A stretch of 10,987 nt of DNA from positions 1 to 10,987 of the forward strand of contig JAGDAG010000166.1 of NCBI GenBank assembly GCA_017959625.1, given 5' to 3'. The notes under the pieces are model-generated. The model made no database searches. It saw only the letters and a program-made list of their open reading frames with translations, and was not told the DNA's origin. Positions 1 through 6,854 of this stretch are shown in pieces. Every line of letters begins with the position of its first letter. The first letter of the stretch is position 1. The translations under genes and the position numbers were made by a program. Source of the DNA: Abditibacteriota bacterium. Lineage in GTDB: Bacteria > Armatimonadota > UBA5829.

Positions 1-408
1 GAGGAGCGAGCCGGTGTTCCGCTCCTCTACGTATTCTCCGTCTATGAGCACCGCGATGCCGGAGAGTATATCGGGATAACGGCCCCGCAGCTCTTCGTAA
101 CTGTAACCTGTATAGACCAGGACGTCTCCGGATATCCCGTTCAGGCGCGGAAGAAGCTCCCTCAGGGCGTCCGGCTGAAAAAAGGGATCGCCCCCGGAAA
201 GAGTGAAGCCGTCTATCCTGCCGCAGCTCCGCACCTGTTCCGTAAGGCGGAAAACGTCGCCGGCGGATGTAAGGCGCTCCGGCTCCTGCTCCCAAAGCTC
301 GGGATTGCTGCAGCCCTTGCAGCGGCGGGGGCACCCCTGGAACCAAATGCCCAGCCTGCGGCCCGGCCCCAGCACCTTTACCGGATAAAGCATGCGCGCG
401 ATATACAT
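1..408 (-). CDS. NrdG-like radical SAM activating protein (partial, C-terminus beyond window)
   Basis: The visible 136 residues read without a stop to the window edge. They resemble the small radical SAM proteins of the anaerobic ribonucleotide reductase activase (NrdG) type, which bind a 4Fe-4S cluster and cleave S-adenosylmethionine to make a radical on a partner protein. Seen directly: GCPRRCKGC with C26, C30 and C33 in the CX3CX2C cluster motif, SGGDP at 71-75 for SAM binding, and VYTGYSYEEL at 98-107 followed by VLIDGEYVEE, both typical of this family. The start ATG overlaps the stop of the FHA gene as TGATG, so the two are translationally coupled. A real NrdG normally sits beside nrdD; here the neighbours are a kinase and an FHA protein, so I infer an activase-like protein of unknown target and give no gene symbol. 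The family assignment is strong and the substrate is unknown. Confidence 0.88.
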   Translation of the reverse strand, partial: MYIARMLYPVKVLGPGRRLGIWFQGCPRRCKGCSNPELWEQEPERLTSAGDVFRLTEQVRSCGRIDGFTLSGGDPFFQPDALRELLPRLNGISGDVLVYTGYSYEELRGRYPDILSGIAVLIDGEYVEERNTGSLL

Positions 409-1019
409 CACGTTATCTCGACTAAGATATGAAAGGAAGACCTTGCCTCATCCTTTGCTCCGGAGGGGTTCTGCGATAATTCGAGGCTGTCGCCGTTTTG
501 CAGGGGCGTCTCTTCGTTTCCGGCCCTTTTTCCGTTCACGAAGGTGCCGTTGGTGGAGCCCAGATCCTTTACGAAAAGCCCCTCGGGGCGCAGTATCAGC
601 ATGCAATGGCGCCGGCTGACGGTGAGATATCCCGAAAGCCTGTCGGAAAGGGCATTCTCCCTGCCTATCACCAGGCCGTCCGTTACGGGAAAACGCGACC
701 CGTCGTCCAGCACCAGGCAGGCGGAGATCCCCGCGGCGGGGACGGGAGCCAGGTCCGCGATCTCCTCGCCGCAGCTTTCGCACTTCCGGGCCCAGGCCGG
801 GTTCCTGTGGCCGCAGCCGCACACCCGCACGTAACCCGAAGGGGCGTCGGAGACCGTAAGCTCACCGGGAGCCTTGTCCTCCTCCTTCAGCCGGGCCGCC
901 CTGGCTTCCGTCTCGTCGTCGGTGGCGTTCACCAGGGTAAGGTCCGCTCCGCAGGCGCATTTCCGCTTTTCAACGTTGTTATGCCTTCCGCAGTCGGGAC
1001 AAATCTTGTATTTTTCCAT
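408..1019 (-). CDS. Double zinc-ribbon protein with C-terminal FHA domain
   Basis: This 203-residue cytoplasmic protein has two zinc-ribbon-like knuckle pairs followed by an FHA domain, a phosphothreonine-binding module. The first metal site is C7-X2-C10 with C21-X-C23; the second is C67-X-C69 with C80-X2-C83, so the spacings are mirrored. The FHA domain spans about 97-203 and keeps the residues expected to bind phosphothreonine: G119-R120, S135 in SRRH, and N157 in GSTNGTFVNG. An acidic linker of about 40 residues separates the first ribbon from the second. The start ATG abuts the TAA stop of the upstream coiled-coil gene with no gap, and its TGA overlaps the next start, so it sits inside a coupled operon. 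Its probable partner is the kinase encoded two genes upstream, or a substrate of that kinase; this is inference. It has no signal peptide or membrane segment. Confidence 0.93.
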   Translation of the reverse strand: MEKYKICPDCGRHNNVEKRKCACGADLTLVNATDDETEARAARLKEEDKAPGELTVSDAPSGYVRVCGCGHRNPAWARKCESCGEEIADLAPVPAAGISACLVLDDGSRFPVTDGLVIGRENALSDRLSGYLTVSRRHCMLILRPEGLFVKDLGSTNGTFVNGKRAGNEETPLQNGDSLELSQNPSGAKDEARSSFHILVEIT

Positions 1020-2363
1020 TTATCCGTCCAGAGTCCTCTTCCGGTCTTTCCGCGCCGCGCCGCGGGCTCTTTGCTTTTTCTTCAGCACGGCGTTTTCTGT
1101 ATGCTCGTAATCGGAAAGGTTGATTATGGTGGCGTAGGCGGGCTGAGGCGGCAGTTCCTTGAGAAGGTTTATATCGATACCCTTTTCCGCAAGCCTCTCG
1201 GCTATCTTCCGGTAGTCGCCGCAGAAAGACTCCATATCCCCCGCAAGTTCCTGCTGCTCGGCGGCGTCCGGCCCTCTGTCCACCGTGTCCAGGCCCCCCA
1301 GCTCCATGGATATCTGGCCGTCTTCCGAAAAGGTGACGTCCACGGCTGTCCCCCCTTCCAGCTGGTACAGCTTTCCCGTAAAGCGGGAGCCGTTCTTTTT
1401 GGTGACCGAGCGGGAGCCTACGGAGCTGTAGCCCATTTCCTCAAAAACTTCGTTGACGGCCCGGGCGACGTATTCGCGCTCGTATTCCTTCTGCAGCTCT
1501 GCGAAAAGGGCCTCCTTTTCCTTTTTGAGCGCCCGAACGCCCTCCCGGGTGCAGGAAAAGGCCTTTCTTTCGGCGCCGCAGCGTTCCGCAAGGGCGGCGT
1601 ATTCGTAAACCAGGCCCCTGTATTCTTCCAGAAGCCCCGCATATTCCAGAGCCTCCTTTTCCAGGGGAACGGCCTCCAGGGTGTAAAGCCCCCGGAGAAA
1701 AGTCTCGTCGAGGCTTTCCCCCGCTCTTGCCGTTATGTCTTCGAGCCTTGCCTCCATGTCCTTTGTAAGCTCCATGGCGGCCAGGGAATCCAGCAGCTTC
1801 CGGAGCCTGTCGTATTCCTTTGTTTCCCGGGGCGCCTCCTTTCGGGAAGGGGCGGAAAGATCCAGCCCCAGCATACCCGAGATATGTCCGGCGAGAGCGT
1901 TTTCATAGCCCGCTTTCACTCCCTCCGCGTCCTTGCACAGTTCGGCTATGGCAGCCTCCTTTTCCAGCAGCTGCCGGTTGAGCCGGCGGACAGCGTCAAC
2001 GCTGTCCTGCCGCGGAAGGCTGCGGAGCTCTCCTGTCTCCGCCTTCAGCTGCCGGACCTCCGCCAGGACGGCCTCCAGGGCCTCCTGCGCCCCGGCGTCG
2101 TCCTGCAGCCGGGCCTTTATCTTTTCGATCCTGCTTTCGGCGCCGGATACGGAGCGCAGTATCCTTGCGCAAAGCTTTTCCTTTTGCGCCTCTTCGGTTT
2201 CGATCTGTTTTTTCAGCCGCTCAAAAAGTATCTGCTGGGCCCTCTGCATATCCGCGTTCTTTTGTCTTTTGACCTCAAGGGCGATCTCCGCAAGGGTCTT
2301 CCCCGCCCAGGCGGCGATGATATAAGGCGCCACCACAGGCAGTAAAATCACTTCTGCGCTCAT
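1020..2363 (-). CDS. Coiled-coil protein with conserved-looking C-terminal domain, function unknown
   Basis: This 447-residue protein matches no named family I can assign. A short hydrophobic N-terminal stretch (about 5-20, VILLPVVAPYIIAAW) precedes long charged helices with heptad character at about 22-165 and again at 180-295. A compact region at about 297-400 then includes FEEMGYSSVG, a KNGSRF segment and VDVTFSEDGQISMELGG, which looks like an alpha/beta fold. A strongly basic tail follows (about 428-444). I have an unverified memory of similar C-terminal sequences beside kinase and FHA genes in Firmicutes-type anaerobes. AGGAGG (2369-2374) lies 5 bases before the ATG and overlaps the kinase stop, so translation is coupled to the kinase. 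I infer a scaffold or kinase partner. Whether the N-terminal hydrophobic patch inserts in the membrane is unclear, because it is short and contains a proline. Confidence 0.85.
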   Translation of the reverse strand: MSAEVILLPVVAPYIIAAWAGKTLAEIALEVKRQKNADMQRAQQILFERLKKQIETEEAQKEKLCARILRSVSGAESRIEKIKARLQDDAGAQEALEAVLAEVRQLKAETGELRSLPRQDSVDAVRRLNRQLLEKEAAIAELCKDAEGVKAGYENALAGHISGMLGLDLSAPSRKEAPRETKEYDRLRKLLDSLAAMELTKDMEARLEDITARAGESLDETFLRGLYTLEAVPLEKEALEYAGLLEEYRGLVYEYAALAERCGAERKAFSCTREGVRALKKEKEALFAELQKEYEREYVARAVNEVFEEMGYSSVGSRSVTKKNGSRFTGKLYQLEGGTAVDVTFSEDGQISMELGGLDTVDRGPDAAEQQELAGDMESFCGDYRKIAERLAEKGIDINLLKELPPQPAYATIINLSDYEHTENAVLKKKQRARGAARKDRKRTLDG

Positions 2364-2368
2364 ATAAG

Positions 2369-2374
2369 CCTCCT
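2369..2374 (-). promoter_or_regulatory. Ribosome binding site overlapping the kinase stop codon
   Basis: AGGAGG on the minus strand shares bases with the kinase TAG stop (2375-2373) and stands 5 bases before the ATG of the coiled-coil gene, coupling translation of the two. Confidence 0.8.
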
Positions 2375-4082
2375 AAAGCTTTGCCTTCCAGGCATCCAGT
2401 TCTTTCTTTTTGCCGATACACAAAAGCCACGCCTCGAGCTGGGGGTCGAGCTCGTTCCTTTCGTCTATGAGTTTCAGGCAGGCGGCGGAAAAATCCTTGA
2501 AGGAAACGCTGCGCTGCTTCTCCAGGTATTCCGTAAGCCCTTCGGGGTCGGCGATACGGACGCCGTCCATATAAAAATCCCTGTCGCCGGAAAGGGAATA
2601 GCCCATGGAATAAAGGGCCAGCCTTTTCGTGCGGGGGCTGTCGGCGATCTTGTATTGCTTTTCCAGCGCTTCCGCCAGCCGTATATGGTCTCCGCGTTCG
2701 GGGGCGGTGAGGTTCAGAAAGCGGGAAAATATCCTGCGCTCCATCAGCTCGTCAAAGGCGCGGGCGTCCCCTCCGTTCCTCAGCTCGGAAAGGATGCCGG
2801 CCCCCGCCTCGGCCGCGGTGTTGAAACGGACGTTTTTCCAGTAGATCCCCGAAAGAGACGGGTCCAGCCGGTAAAGTATGTCAAAGTATTTCATGTCGGC
2901 GTCGCCCCTTTCTTCGATGGCGTCGTCGCACATGGTCTGCAGGCCCCGCATGCCGCAGGCGCCCAGATGCTCGGAGATATACCCCCGGTAAAGCTGCTTC
3001 TGCCCGTCCTGCCAGTTCAGGGCCAGGGCCGTGACCAGGGAATGCAGGTCGTTATAGGTCTTTCCGTTGAAATCGTAAGGCCTGAAGCCGTCCCGGGCGG
3101 CAGCCTTCCCCTCTCCCGGAAGGGGCTGTTTTATGCCCTTCAGCCATTTGTCCACCTGCTCGTAGCCCCAGCGGCAGTTGGGGTTCCCCGGCTCGTTTCT
3201 GAACCGTATGTCCGGATACACGAGAGCAGATATCAGTTCCTTCAGATCCTCCTCCATACCGTCGGGATAAGGAAAGGTGTAAAGGGTCTGATACTGTATT
3301 ATCTCCTCGGGGCTGGCTCCCCTGAGGGGAGTATGGCCGCAGTAAAGCTCGTAAATGCTTATCCCCAGGGAATAATAGTCGGAAAGATCGGTAAAAGCGC
3401 CGTTCAGGGCCTCGAAGGAGGAATATTCCGGCGTGAGATTCATCTGCGTCCGCACGGAGGTGACTCCGTCCGCCGCCACGGTGCTGACTCCGAAGTCGAT
3501 GATGACCACCCTTTTGCCGTCGTCCGAAAGCATCATATTGGCAGGCTTGAGATCCTTGTGGAAGATCCCCACGGCGTGGAGGTCCTTAAGGCCGTTGATG
3601 ATAGAGGGTATTATAAGTGTCTTCAGCTGCAGGTAGCTGTAGGTCTTTCCGGCAAGGCTTCCGTTTTTGTAGTAGGGAAGTATGACATAGTGGTAGCCGT
3701 TGTAATCCCCGTCGGCAAGAAAGCGCGCCACGTTGGGGGAATCCAGCCGCAGTATCTTTTCCGTGACCTCCGGCTTGTTGGCGTCGTTGCGGCGGACTAT
3801 CTTGGCCACGTACTTTTGCCCGCCTCCGTCCTCGCACAGATACAGATCCGCTTCTCCCGAAGCGGTCTGCATGGGCTCCGTCACCCTGTAGGCGCCTCCC
3901 AGCACCGCCCCGGTGGCGTCGCCCGCTCCTCCGAAGCTGCGGGAAACCTCCGCTACCTGTGTGGCGCCGGCGGCCTGCGTTGCGGCGGCCTGCGTGGCTG
4001 CGGCCCCCGTCTCTCCCGCTATCCGGGTGGCTGCGTCTCCCGCTATCCGGGTGGCTGATCCGTTGTTTTCGTTATCGGACAT
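2373..4082 (-). CDS. Hanks-type Ser/Thr protein kinase with Thr-rich N-terminal repeats and novel C-terminal region
   Basis: This 569-residue protein has three parts. Residues 1-50 are a low-complexity tail with two TRIAG units and several ATQ units, rich in threonine. About 62-318 is a eukaryotic-like protein kinase fold: AK94 as the ATP-binding lysine, H175-K176-D177 as the catalytic loop with K179 and N182, D196-F197-G198 for magnesium, and TPEY in place of APE. The glycine loop is degenerate. The HRD arginine is replaced by lysine. About 331-569 is a helical-looking region (YDFNGKTYNDLHSL, LDPSLSGIYWKN, ADPEGLTEYLEK) that I cannot assign. There is no transmembrane segment or PASTA domain, so it is probably soluble, unlike PknB/PrkC. 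I chose ATG 4082 because AGGAGG lies 6 bases upstream; the in-frame ATG at 4136 lacks this and adds 18 atypical residues. It probably phosphorylates threonines recognised by the FHA protein two genes downstream (inference). Confidence 0.93.
   Translation of the reverse strand: MSDNENNGSATRIAGDAATRIAGETGAAATQAAATQAAGATQVAEVSRSFGGAGDATGAVLGGAYRVTEPMQTASGEADLYLCEDGGGQKYVAKIVRRNDANKPEVTEKILRLDSPNVARFLADGDYNGYHYVILPYYKNGSLAGKTYSYLQLKTLIIPSIINGLKDLHAVGIFHKDLKPANMMLSDDGKRVVIIDFGVSTVAADGVTSVRTQMNLTPEYSSFEALNGAFTDLSDYYSLGISIYELYCGHTPLRGASPEEIIQYQTLYTFPYPDGMEEDLKELISALVYPDIRFRNEPGNPNCRWGYEQVDKWLKGIKQPLPGEGKAAARDGFRPYDFNGKTYNDLHSLVTALALNWQDGQKQLYRGYISEHLGACGMRGLQTMCDDAIEERGDADMKYFDILYRLDPSLSGIYWKNVRFNTAAEAGAGILSELRNGGDARAFDELMERRIFSRFLNLTAPERGDHIRLAEALEKQYKIADSPRTKRLALYSMGYSLSGDRDFYMDGVRIADPEGLTEYLEKQRSVSFKDFSAACLKLIDERNELDPQLEAWLLCIGKKKELDAWKAKL
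4012..4057 (-). repeat. In-frame 24-bp-period direct repeat in the kinase N-terminal tail
   Basis: Two identical 22-base copies (4012-4033 and 4036-4057) repeat with a period of 24 bases, eight codons, each encoding a TRIAG unit. Degenerate ATQ-coding units continue the pattern further into the gene (to about 3958). The period keeps the reading frame, so copy number can change without frameshift. Confidence 0.8.
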
Positions 4083-4088
4083 TACGAT

Positions 4089-4094
4089 CCTCCT
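4089..4094 (-). promoter_or_regulatory. Ribosome binding site that fixes the kinase start
   Basis: A perfect AGGAGG lies 6 bases before ATG 4082. The longer in-frame ATG at 4136 has no such site, so this decides for the shorter protein starting MSDNENNG. Confidence 0.85.
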
Positions 4095-4156
4095 CTGTAA
4101 AAATTGTTTTGTTTTCTTCTGCCAAAGGCATATCAAAACCGGACCCTGCTACTATT

Positions 4157-4168
4157 ATTATAACATAT
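4157..4168 (-). promoter_or_regulatory. Internal promoter before the kinase gene
   Basis: The minus strand reads ATATGTTATAAT, a perfect -10 (4157-4162) with an extended TG, in the 116-bp gap between the second DUF6273 gene and the kinase. No consensus -35 is present. It would give a leader of about 68 bases before ATG 4082 and allow the kinase-to-radical-SAM half to be expressed without the DUF6273 pair. Confidence 0.5.
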
Positions 4169-4198
4169 TTCCGCCGGCGCGGCTCTTTTTTTCCGGGT

Positions 4199-5497
4199 TC
4201 ACACTTCTATCCACACAGCGGGGCGCACCCCTACCCCCCGGTGGTCCACCGTAAATCCGATGAGCACGCACTCGCCTTCGGAATAGCTGCCCAAAACCTC
4301 TCCGGTGGCAACCAGCACCAGCCGGCTTGCTTCTCCCGCAACGAAGGTATTGTTCACGGGAAAATTGCCCGGCGTCCGGAGCCACCAGTAGCCCCGGCCC
4401 CCCACGTGATCGTTCGGGTCGCATCGGGAAAGAGCGTAAGGGGTATAACTTGTGAGCCTTGCGTTGCTGCCGCCAAAGTATATTTCCGCCTCCGGAACGG
4501 AAAGCAGGAACACCCTGTCTGTGGTCTCGCCGCCCCCGGGAGTGAGATAAAGGGGATTTTCGGGGTTTTCGATCCGGGAGGATAAGACGAGCTCCTTTTC
4601 AGCTTCGGAAAAAGCCGTGTTGAAAAAGGTATCGTTGAGCCGGCGCCTCAAAGTGCAGCGCTTCCAGTCCGTTTCTTCTCTCGATTCATTGAAGGGCATG
4701 CAGTCTATCACAAAGCGGCTTATGAGCAAAGCGCGGCAGCCGTCTTTTTTCAGGACCGTCCACTCTATGGGCGCTTCGGCGCCGCCGGCAGACTGAGGGT
4801 AACGTCCCAGAAGCACCGTCTGCCCCCGGGCGAGAAGCCGGGGCCGGAGCTTTTGCAGCCTGGTTTTGCTGTCCTTGAAATCCCCCAAAAGCAGCAGGTT
4901 TTTGTAGGCGGCGTCTAATTCGTTCCTGCCCGCGGCTGCCACCGCGTCGTTGTAGAGGGCGTTCAGCCTGCCCCCGTTTTTTTCCAGGTCATCCGCCGCT
5001 TTTTTAAGGGCGCCGGCTTCCTTTCCGGGAAGCCCGATAAGCTCCTCCAGGTCTCTTACACAAGCCTTAAGGCCGGTTCCCGAAGAAGTGTTCCCGATGC
5101 AGTCCGATATCATGGACAGCCGGGCCTTCCGATTTTTGAACCCGGCGGCCTGCTCTTTGAGAAAGGGCCGACTGTCAGGGGAAAGCCGCGCCAGCAGCGC
5201 CATCAGATTATAGGCGCTCCCGCACTCGGCAACAGCTTTTTCGAGAGAAGGCGGAGGCCCGGGGCGTTCAAACGAGGGGCGCGAAAGCCCCGTAAGGTCT
5301 GCGGCCCTGCCGGAAGAAAAAACATTGCCGCTCTCTCCGGCGGCTCCGCCGCTTTCGGGCTCCCGGGCAACAAGGTAAAAAACGAGAACTATGGCGCCGG
5401 ATAAGAGCAGCGAAAAAAACAAAGCGCCGCCCCCTGTTGAGAAGCCCCATACCAGCAATACCATAACTGCGATGATACCCGCAATAACAAAGCACAT
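4199..5497 (-). CDS. Membrane-anchored DUF6273 protein, copy B
   Basis: This 432-residue protein begins with two closely spaced hydrophobic segments (about 2-19 and 25-44) that form a probable membrane hairpin. A linker and helical region follow (about 85-180), then a short repeat-like module at 181-218 ending in LLLGDFKDS, of the kind that often precedes this domain. The C-terminal domain at about 226-432 has the hallmarks I associate with DUF6273: IEWTVLKKDG, RALLISRFVIDC, TDW.RCTLRRRLND, YWWLRTPG at 370-377 and GVRPAVWI near the end. DUF6273 has no established biochemical role. AGGAG lies 8 bases before the ATG. It is separated by 40 bp from the paralogue upstream and 116 bp from the kinase downstream. 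The positive-inside rule would put the C-terminal domain in the cytoplasm, but the N-terminus has no charges to fix this. Confidence 0.9.
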   Translation of the reverse strand: MCFVIAGIIAVMVLLVWGFSTGGGALFFSLLLSGAIVLVFYLVAREPESGGAAGESGNVFSSGRAADLTGLSRPSFERPGPPPSLEKAVAECGSAYNLMALLARLSPDSRPFLKEQAAGFKNRKARLSMISDCIGNTSSGTGLKACVRDLEELIGLPGKEAGALKKAADDLEKNGGRLNALYNDAVAAAGRNELDAAYKNLLLLGDFKDSKTRLQKLRPRLLARGQTVLLGRYPQSAGGAEAPIEWTVLKKDGCRALLISRFVIDCMPFNESREETDWKRCTLRRRLNDTFFNTAFSEAEKELVLSSRIENPENPLYLTPGGGETTDRVFLLSVPEAEIYFGGSNARLTSYTPYALSRCDPNDHVGGRGYWWLRTPGNFPVNNTFVAGEASRLVLVATGEVLGSYSEGECVLIGFTVDHRGVGVRPAVWIEV

Positions 5498-5537
5498 ATC
5501 TGCCGCTCCTTATATCAATTGCATTTAATTTCCGGCG

Positions 5538-6800
5538 TCAGAGCCTCAGCCATACGGCGGGACGCACCCCGCAGTTCTCCGCATCGGCGCTCTGCCCCGT
5601 CAGCACACAGTCCCCCCGCCGGAAGCCTTCGACCCTGTTCTGCCTGCCGTCCCGGATATGTCCGTCTCCGGGGGCTACGAAGACCGCCGTCCCGGGGCCG
5701 GAGCCGGGGGTCCTCAGCCACCAGTACGCATAGCCGCTTTTCTGCTGGCTGAACGCCCCTTTGGAAACGGCAAAGGGCGTCGGGGAGCAAAGCCTTGAAG
5801 CGTTGGTCTTAAAAAACTCCTGTACCTCGGGAAAGGAAAGAACGAACACCTTGTCCCGGGTATCGCCGCCCCCGGGGGTCCCGTAAACGGGGTTTACGGC
5901 GTTTTTTATCTCCGCGGAAACAAGCATGCTTTTTTCGGTGTCGCTGAAGGCGCTCTCATAAAAAGCCCCTCCCAGCCATTTCCTCAGGGAACAATGCTCC
6001 CAGTCGGTGCTGCCCATACGCGTTTCATACGGGACGCAGTCCAGGACGAAACGGCTGACCAAAAGGCAGTCGCTGCCTTTTTTTTTCAGCACCACCCATT
6101 CTATGGGGTCCTTTTTTTCCGAAAGCAGCAGGCGGTAGTTTCCGAAAAGCACGGTCTGCCCCTCCGAAAGGAGTTCCGGGCGTATCCGTTCCAGAAGCTC
6201 GCGGCTGTCCTTGTGGCCCCCCAGAAAAAACAGGGACCTGTAGGCGTTTTGAAAGTCCTGCCTGCCTATAGCGGCCACCGCGTCGTTATAAACGGCGTCG
6301 AGCCTGGTCTCCGACTCTCCCACCTGTCCGGCAGCCGCCGTGAACGCTTCGGATATGCTCTCCGGGATCTCTTTTATGGCAAGCATGTCCCGGGCGGCTA
6401 TCTTTATATCCAGTTCCGAATCCGCTTCCTTTATGCGCCGTTCCAGGGCAGACAGGGAGCCGAGCCGTTTTTTCACTTCTCCCGCTTCCCGGCGGAGAAA
6501 AGCCCTGTTCCCTTCCGAGACTTCCGCCGCAAGCAGCAGCAGCTTATGGGTCCGGCCGGCCTCGGACAGCATTTTCTCCAGCTCTGCGGGGACAGGCGGG
6601 CGTCCGGACGACGCGGCGGGAACGAGGCCGCTCAGATCGACGGCGTTTTTCAGGGGGCGGACCTTTGTTCTGGGAGGGGCCTGGGCCTGGGTCTTTTCAA
6701 GGCCGGTGCGGTAACTGGAAGCAAACGATACCAGCCACACGGCCAGACAAATGAATATAATGGATAACAACGCCCTTCTCCCCATAAAAAGCCGGCGCAT
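5538..6800 (-). CDS. Membrane-anchored DUF6273 protein, copy A (first gene of operon)
   Basis: From ATG 6800 this is 420 residues: an arginine-rich N-terminus (MRRLFMGRR), one hydrophobic segment at about 11-28, a Pro/Lys linker, helical segments, a module around 167-211 (YNDAVAA, FFLGGHKDS) and a DUF6273-type domain from about 214 to the end (IEWVVLKKKG, TDWEHCSLRKWL, YWWLRTPG, CGVRPAVWL). It is a paralogue of the next gene with the same order of parts. One membrane span with a positive N-terminus predicts the C-terminal domain outside the membrane. The start is uncertain: ATGs occur at 6854, 6800 and 6785, none with a good Shine-Dalgarno. The 6854 ATG begins only 4 bases after a strong -10 box, so it would be nearly leaderless. 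ATG 6785 follows directly after a terminator-like hairpin and T-run. The function of the domain is unknown; sensing or ligand binding is a guess. Confidence 0.87.
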   Translation of the reverse strand: MRRLFMGRRALLSIIFICLAVWLVSFASSYRTGLEKTQAQAPPRTKVRPLKNAVDLSGLVPAASSGRPPVPAELEKMLSEAGRTHKLLLLAAEVSEGNRAFLRREAGEVKKRLGSLSALERRIKEADSELDIKIAARDMLAIKEIPESISEAFTAAAGQVGESETRLDAVYNDAVAAIGRQDFQNAYRSLFFLGGHKDSRELLERIRPELLSEGQTVLFGNYRLLLSEKKDPIEWVVLKKKGSDCLLVSRFVLDCVPYETRMGSTDWEHCSLRKWLGGAFYESAFSDTEKSMLVSAEIKNAVNPVYGTPGGGDTRDKVFVLSFPEVQEFFKTNASRLCSPTPFAVSKGAFSQQKSGYAYWWLRTPGSGPGTAVFVAPGDGHIRDGRQNRVEGFRRGDCVLTGQSADAENCGVRPAVWLRL

Positions 6801-6833
6801 CTGCCGGCGCGCAGCCGGACCGGAAACGCCGGC
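6786..6833 (-). terminator. Attenuator-like hairpins in the leader of the leftward operon
   Basis: Reading the minus strand, GCCGGC (6808-6803), a 6-base loop and GCCGGC (6796-6791) form an all-GC stem followed directly by TTTTT (6790-6786), the form of an intrinsic terminator. A third copy of the arm (6833-6828; 7 bases GCCGGCG including 6827) lies upstream and could pair with the first arm instead, which would free the T-run side. The structure lies between the operon promoter and ATG 6785 and contains the ATG at 6800 in its loop. The stem is short, and GC-rich DNA makes such repeats fairly common. Confidence 0.4.
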
Positions 6834-6854
6834 GGCAGCGCAATATACATACAC

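Noticed and set aside
1..408. Calling the radical SAM gene nrdG
   Set aside because: The family resemblance is clear, but no nrdD is seen and the gene is partial and embedded in a kinase/FHA operon, so the specific function is not supported.
498..2345. Long open frame on the plus strand (615 codons)
   Set aside because: It runs antisense to the FHA and coiled-coil genes, which have recognisable motifs and good ribosome sites. Such frames arise from GC-rich codon bias; the product has no domain-like pattern.
2655..4058. Long open frame on the plus strand (467 codons)
   Set aside because: Antisense to the kinase with its catalytic motifs; no ribosome site or family signal.
4083..4136. 18-residue N-terminal extension of the kinase
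   Set aside because: The ATG at 4136 lacks a ribosome site, while the downstream ATG has AGGAGG at ideal spacing.
4171..4192. Short GC hairpin followed by a T-run on the plus strand
   Set aside because: The stem is only 4 bp and no plus-strand gene ends nearby. On the minus strand, which carries the genes, no T-run follows it.
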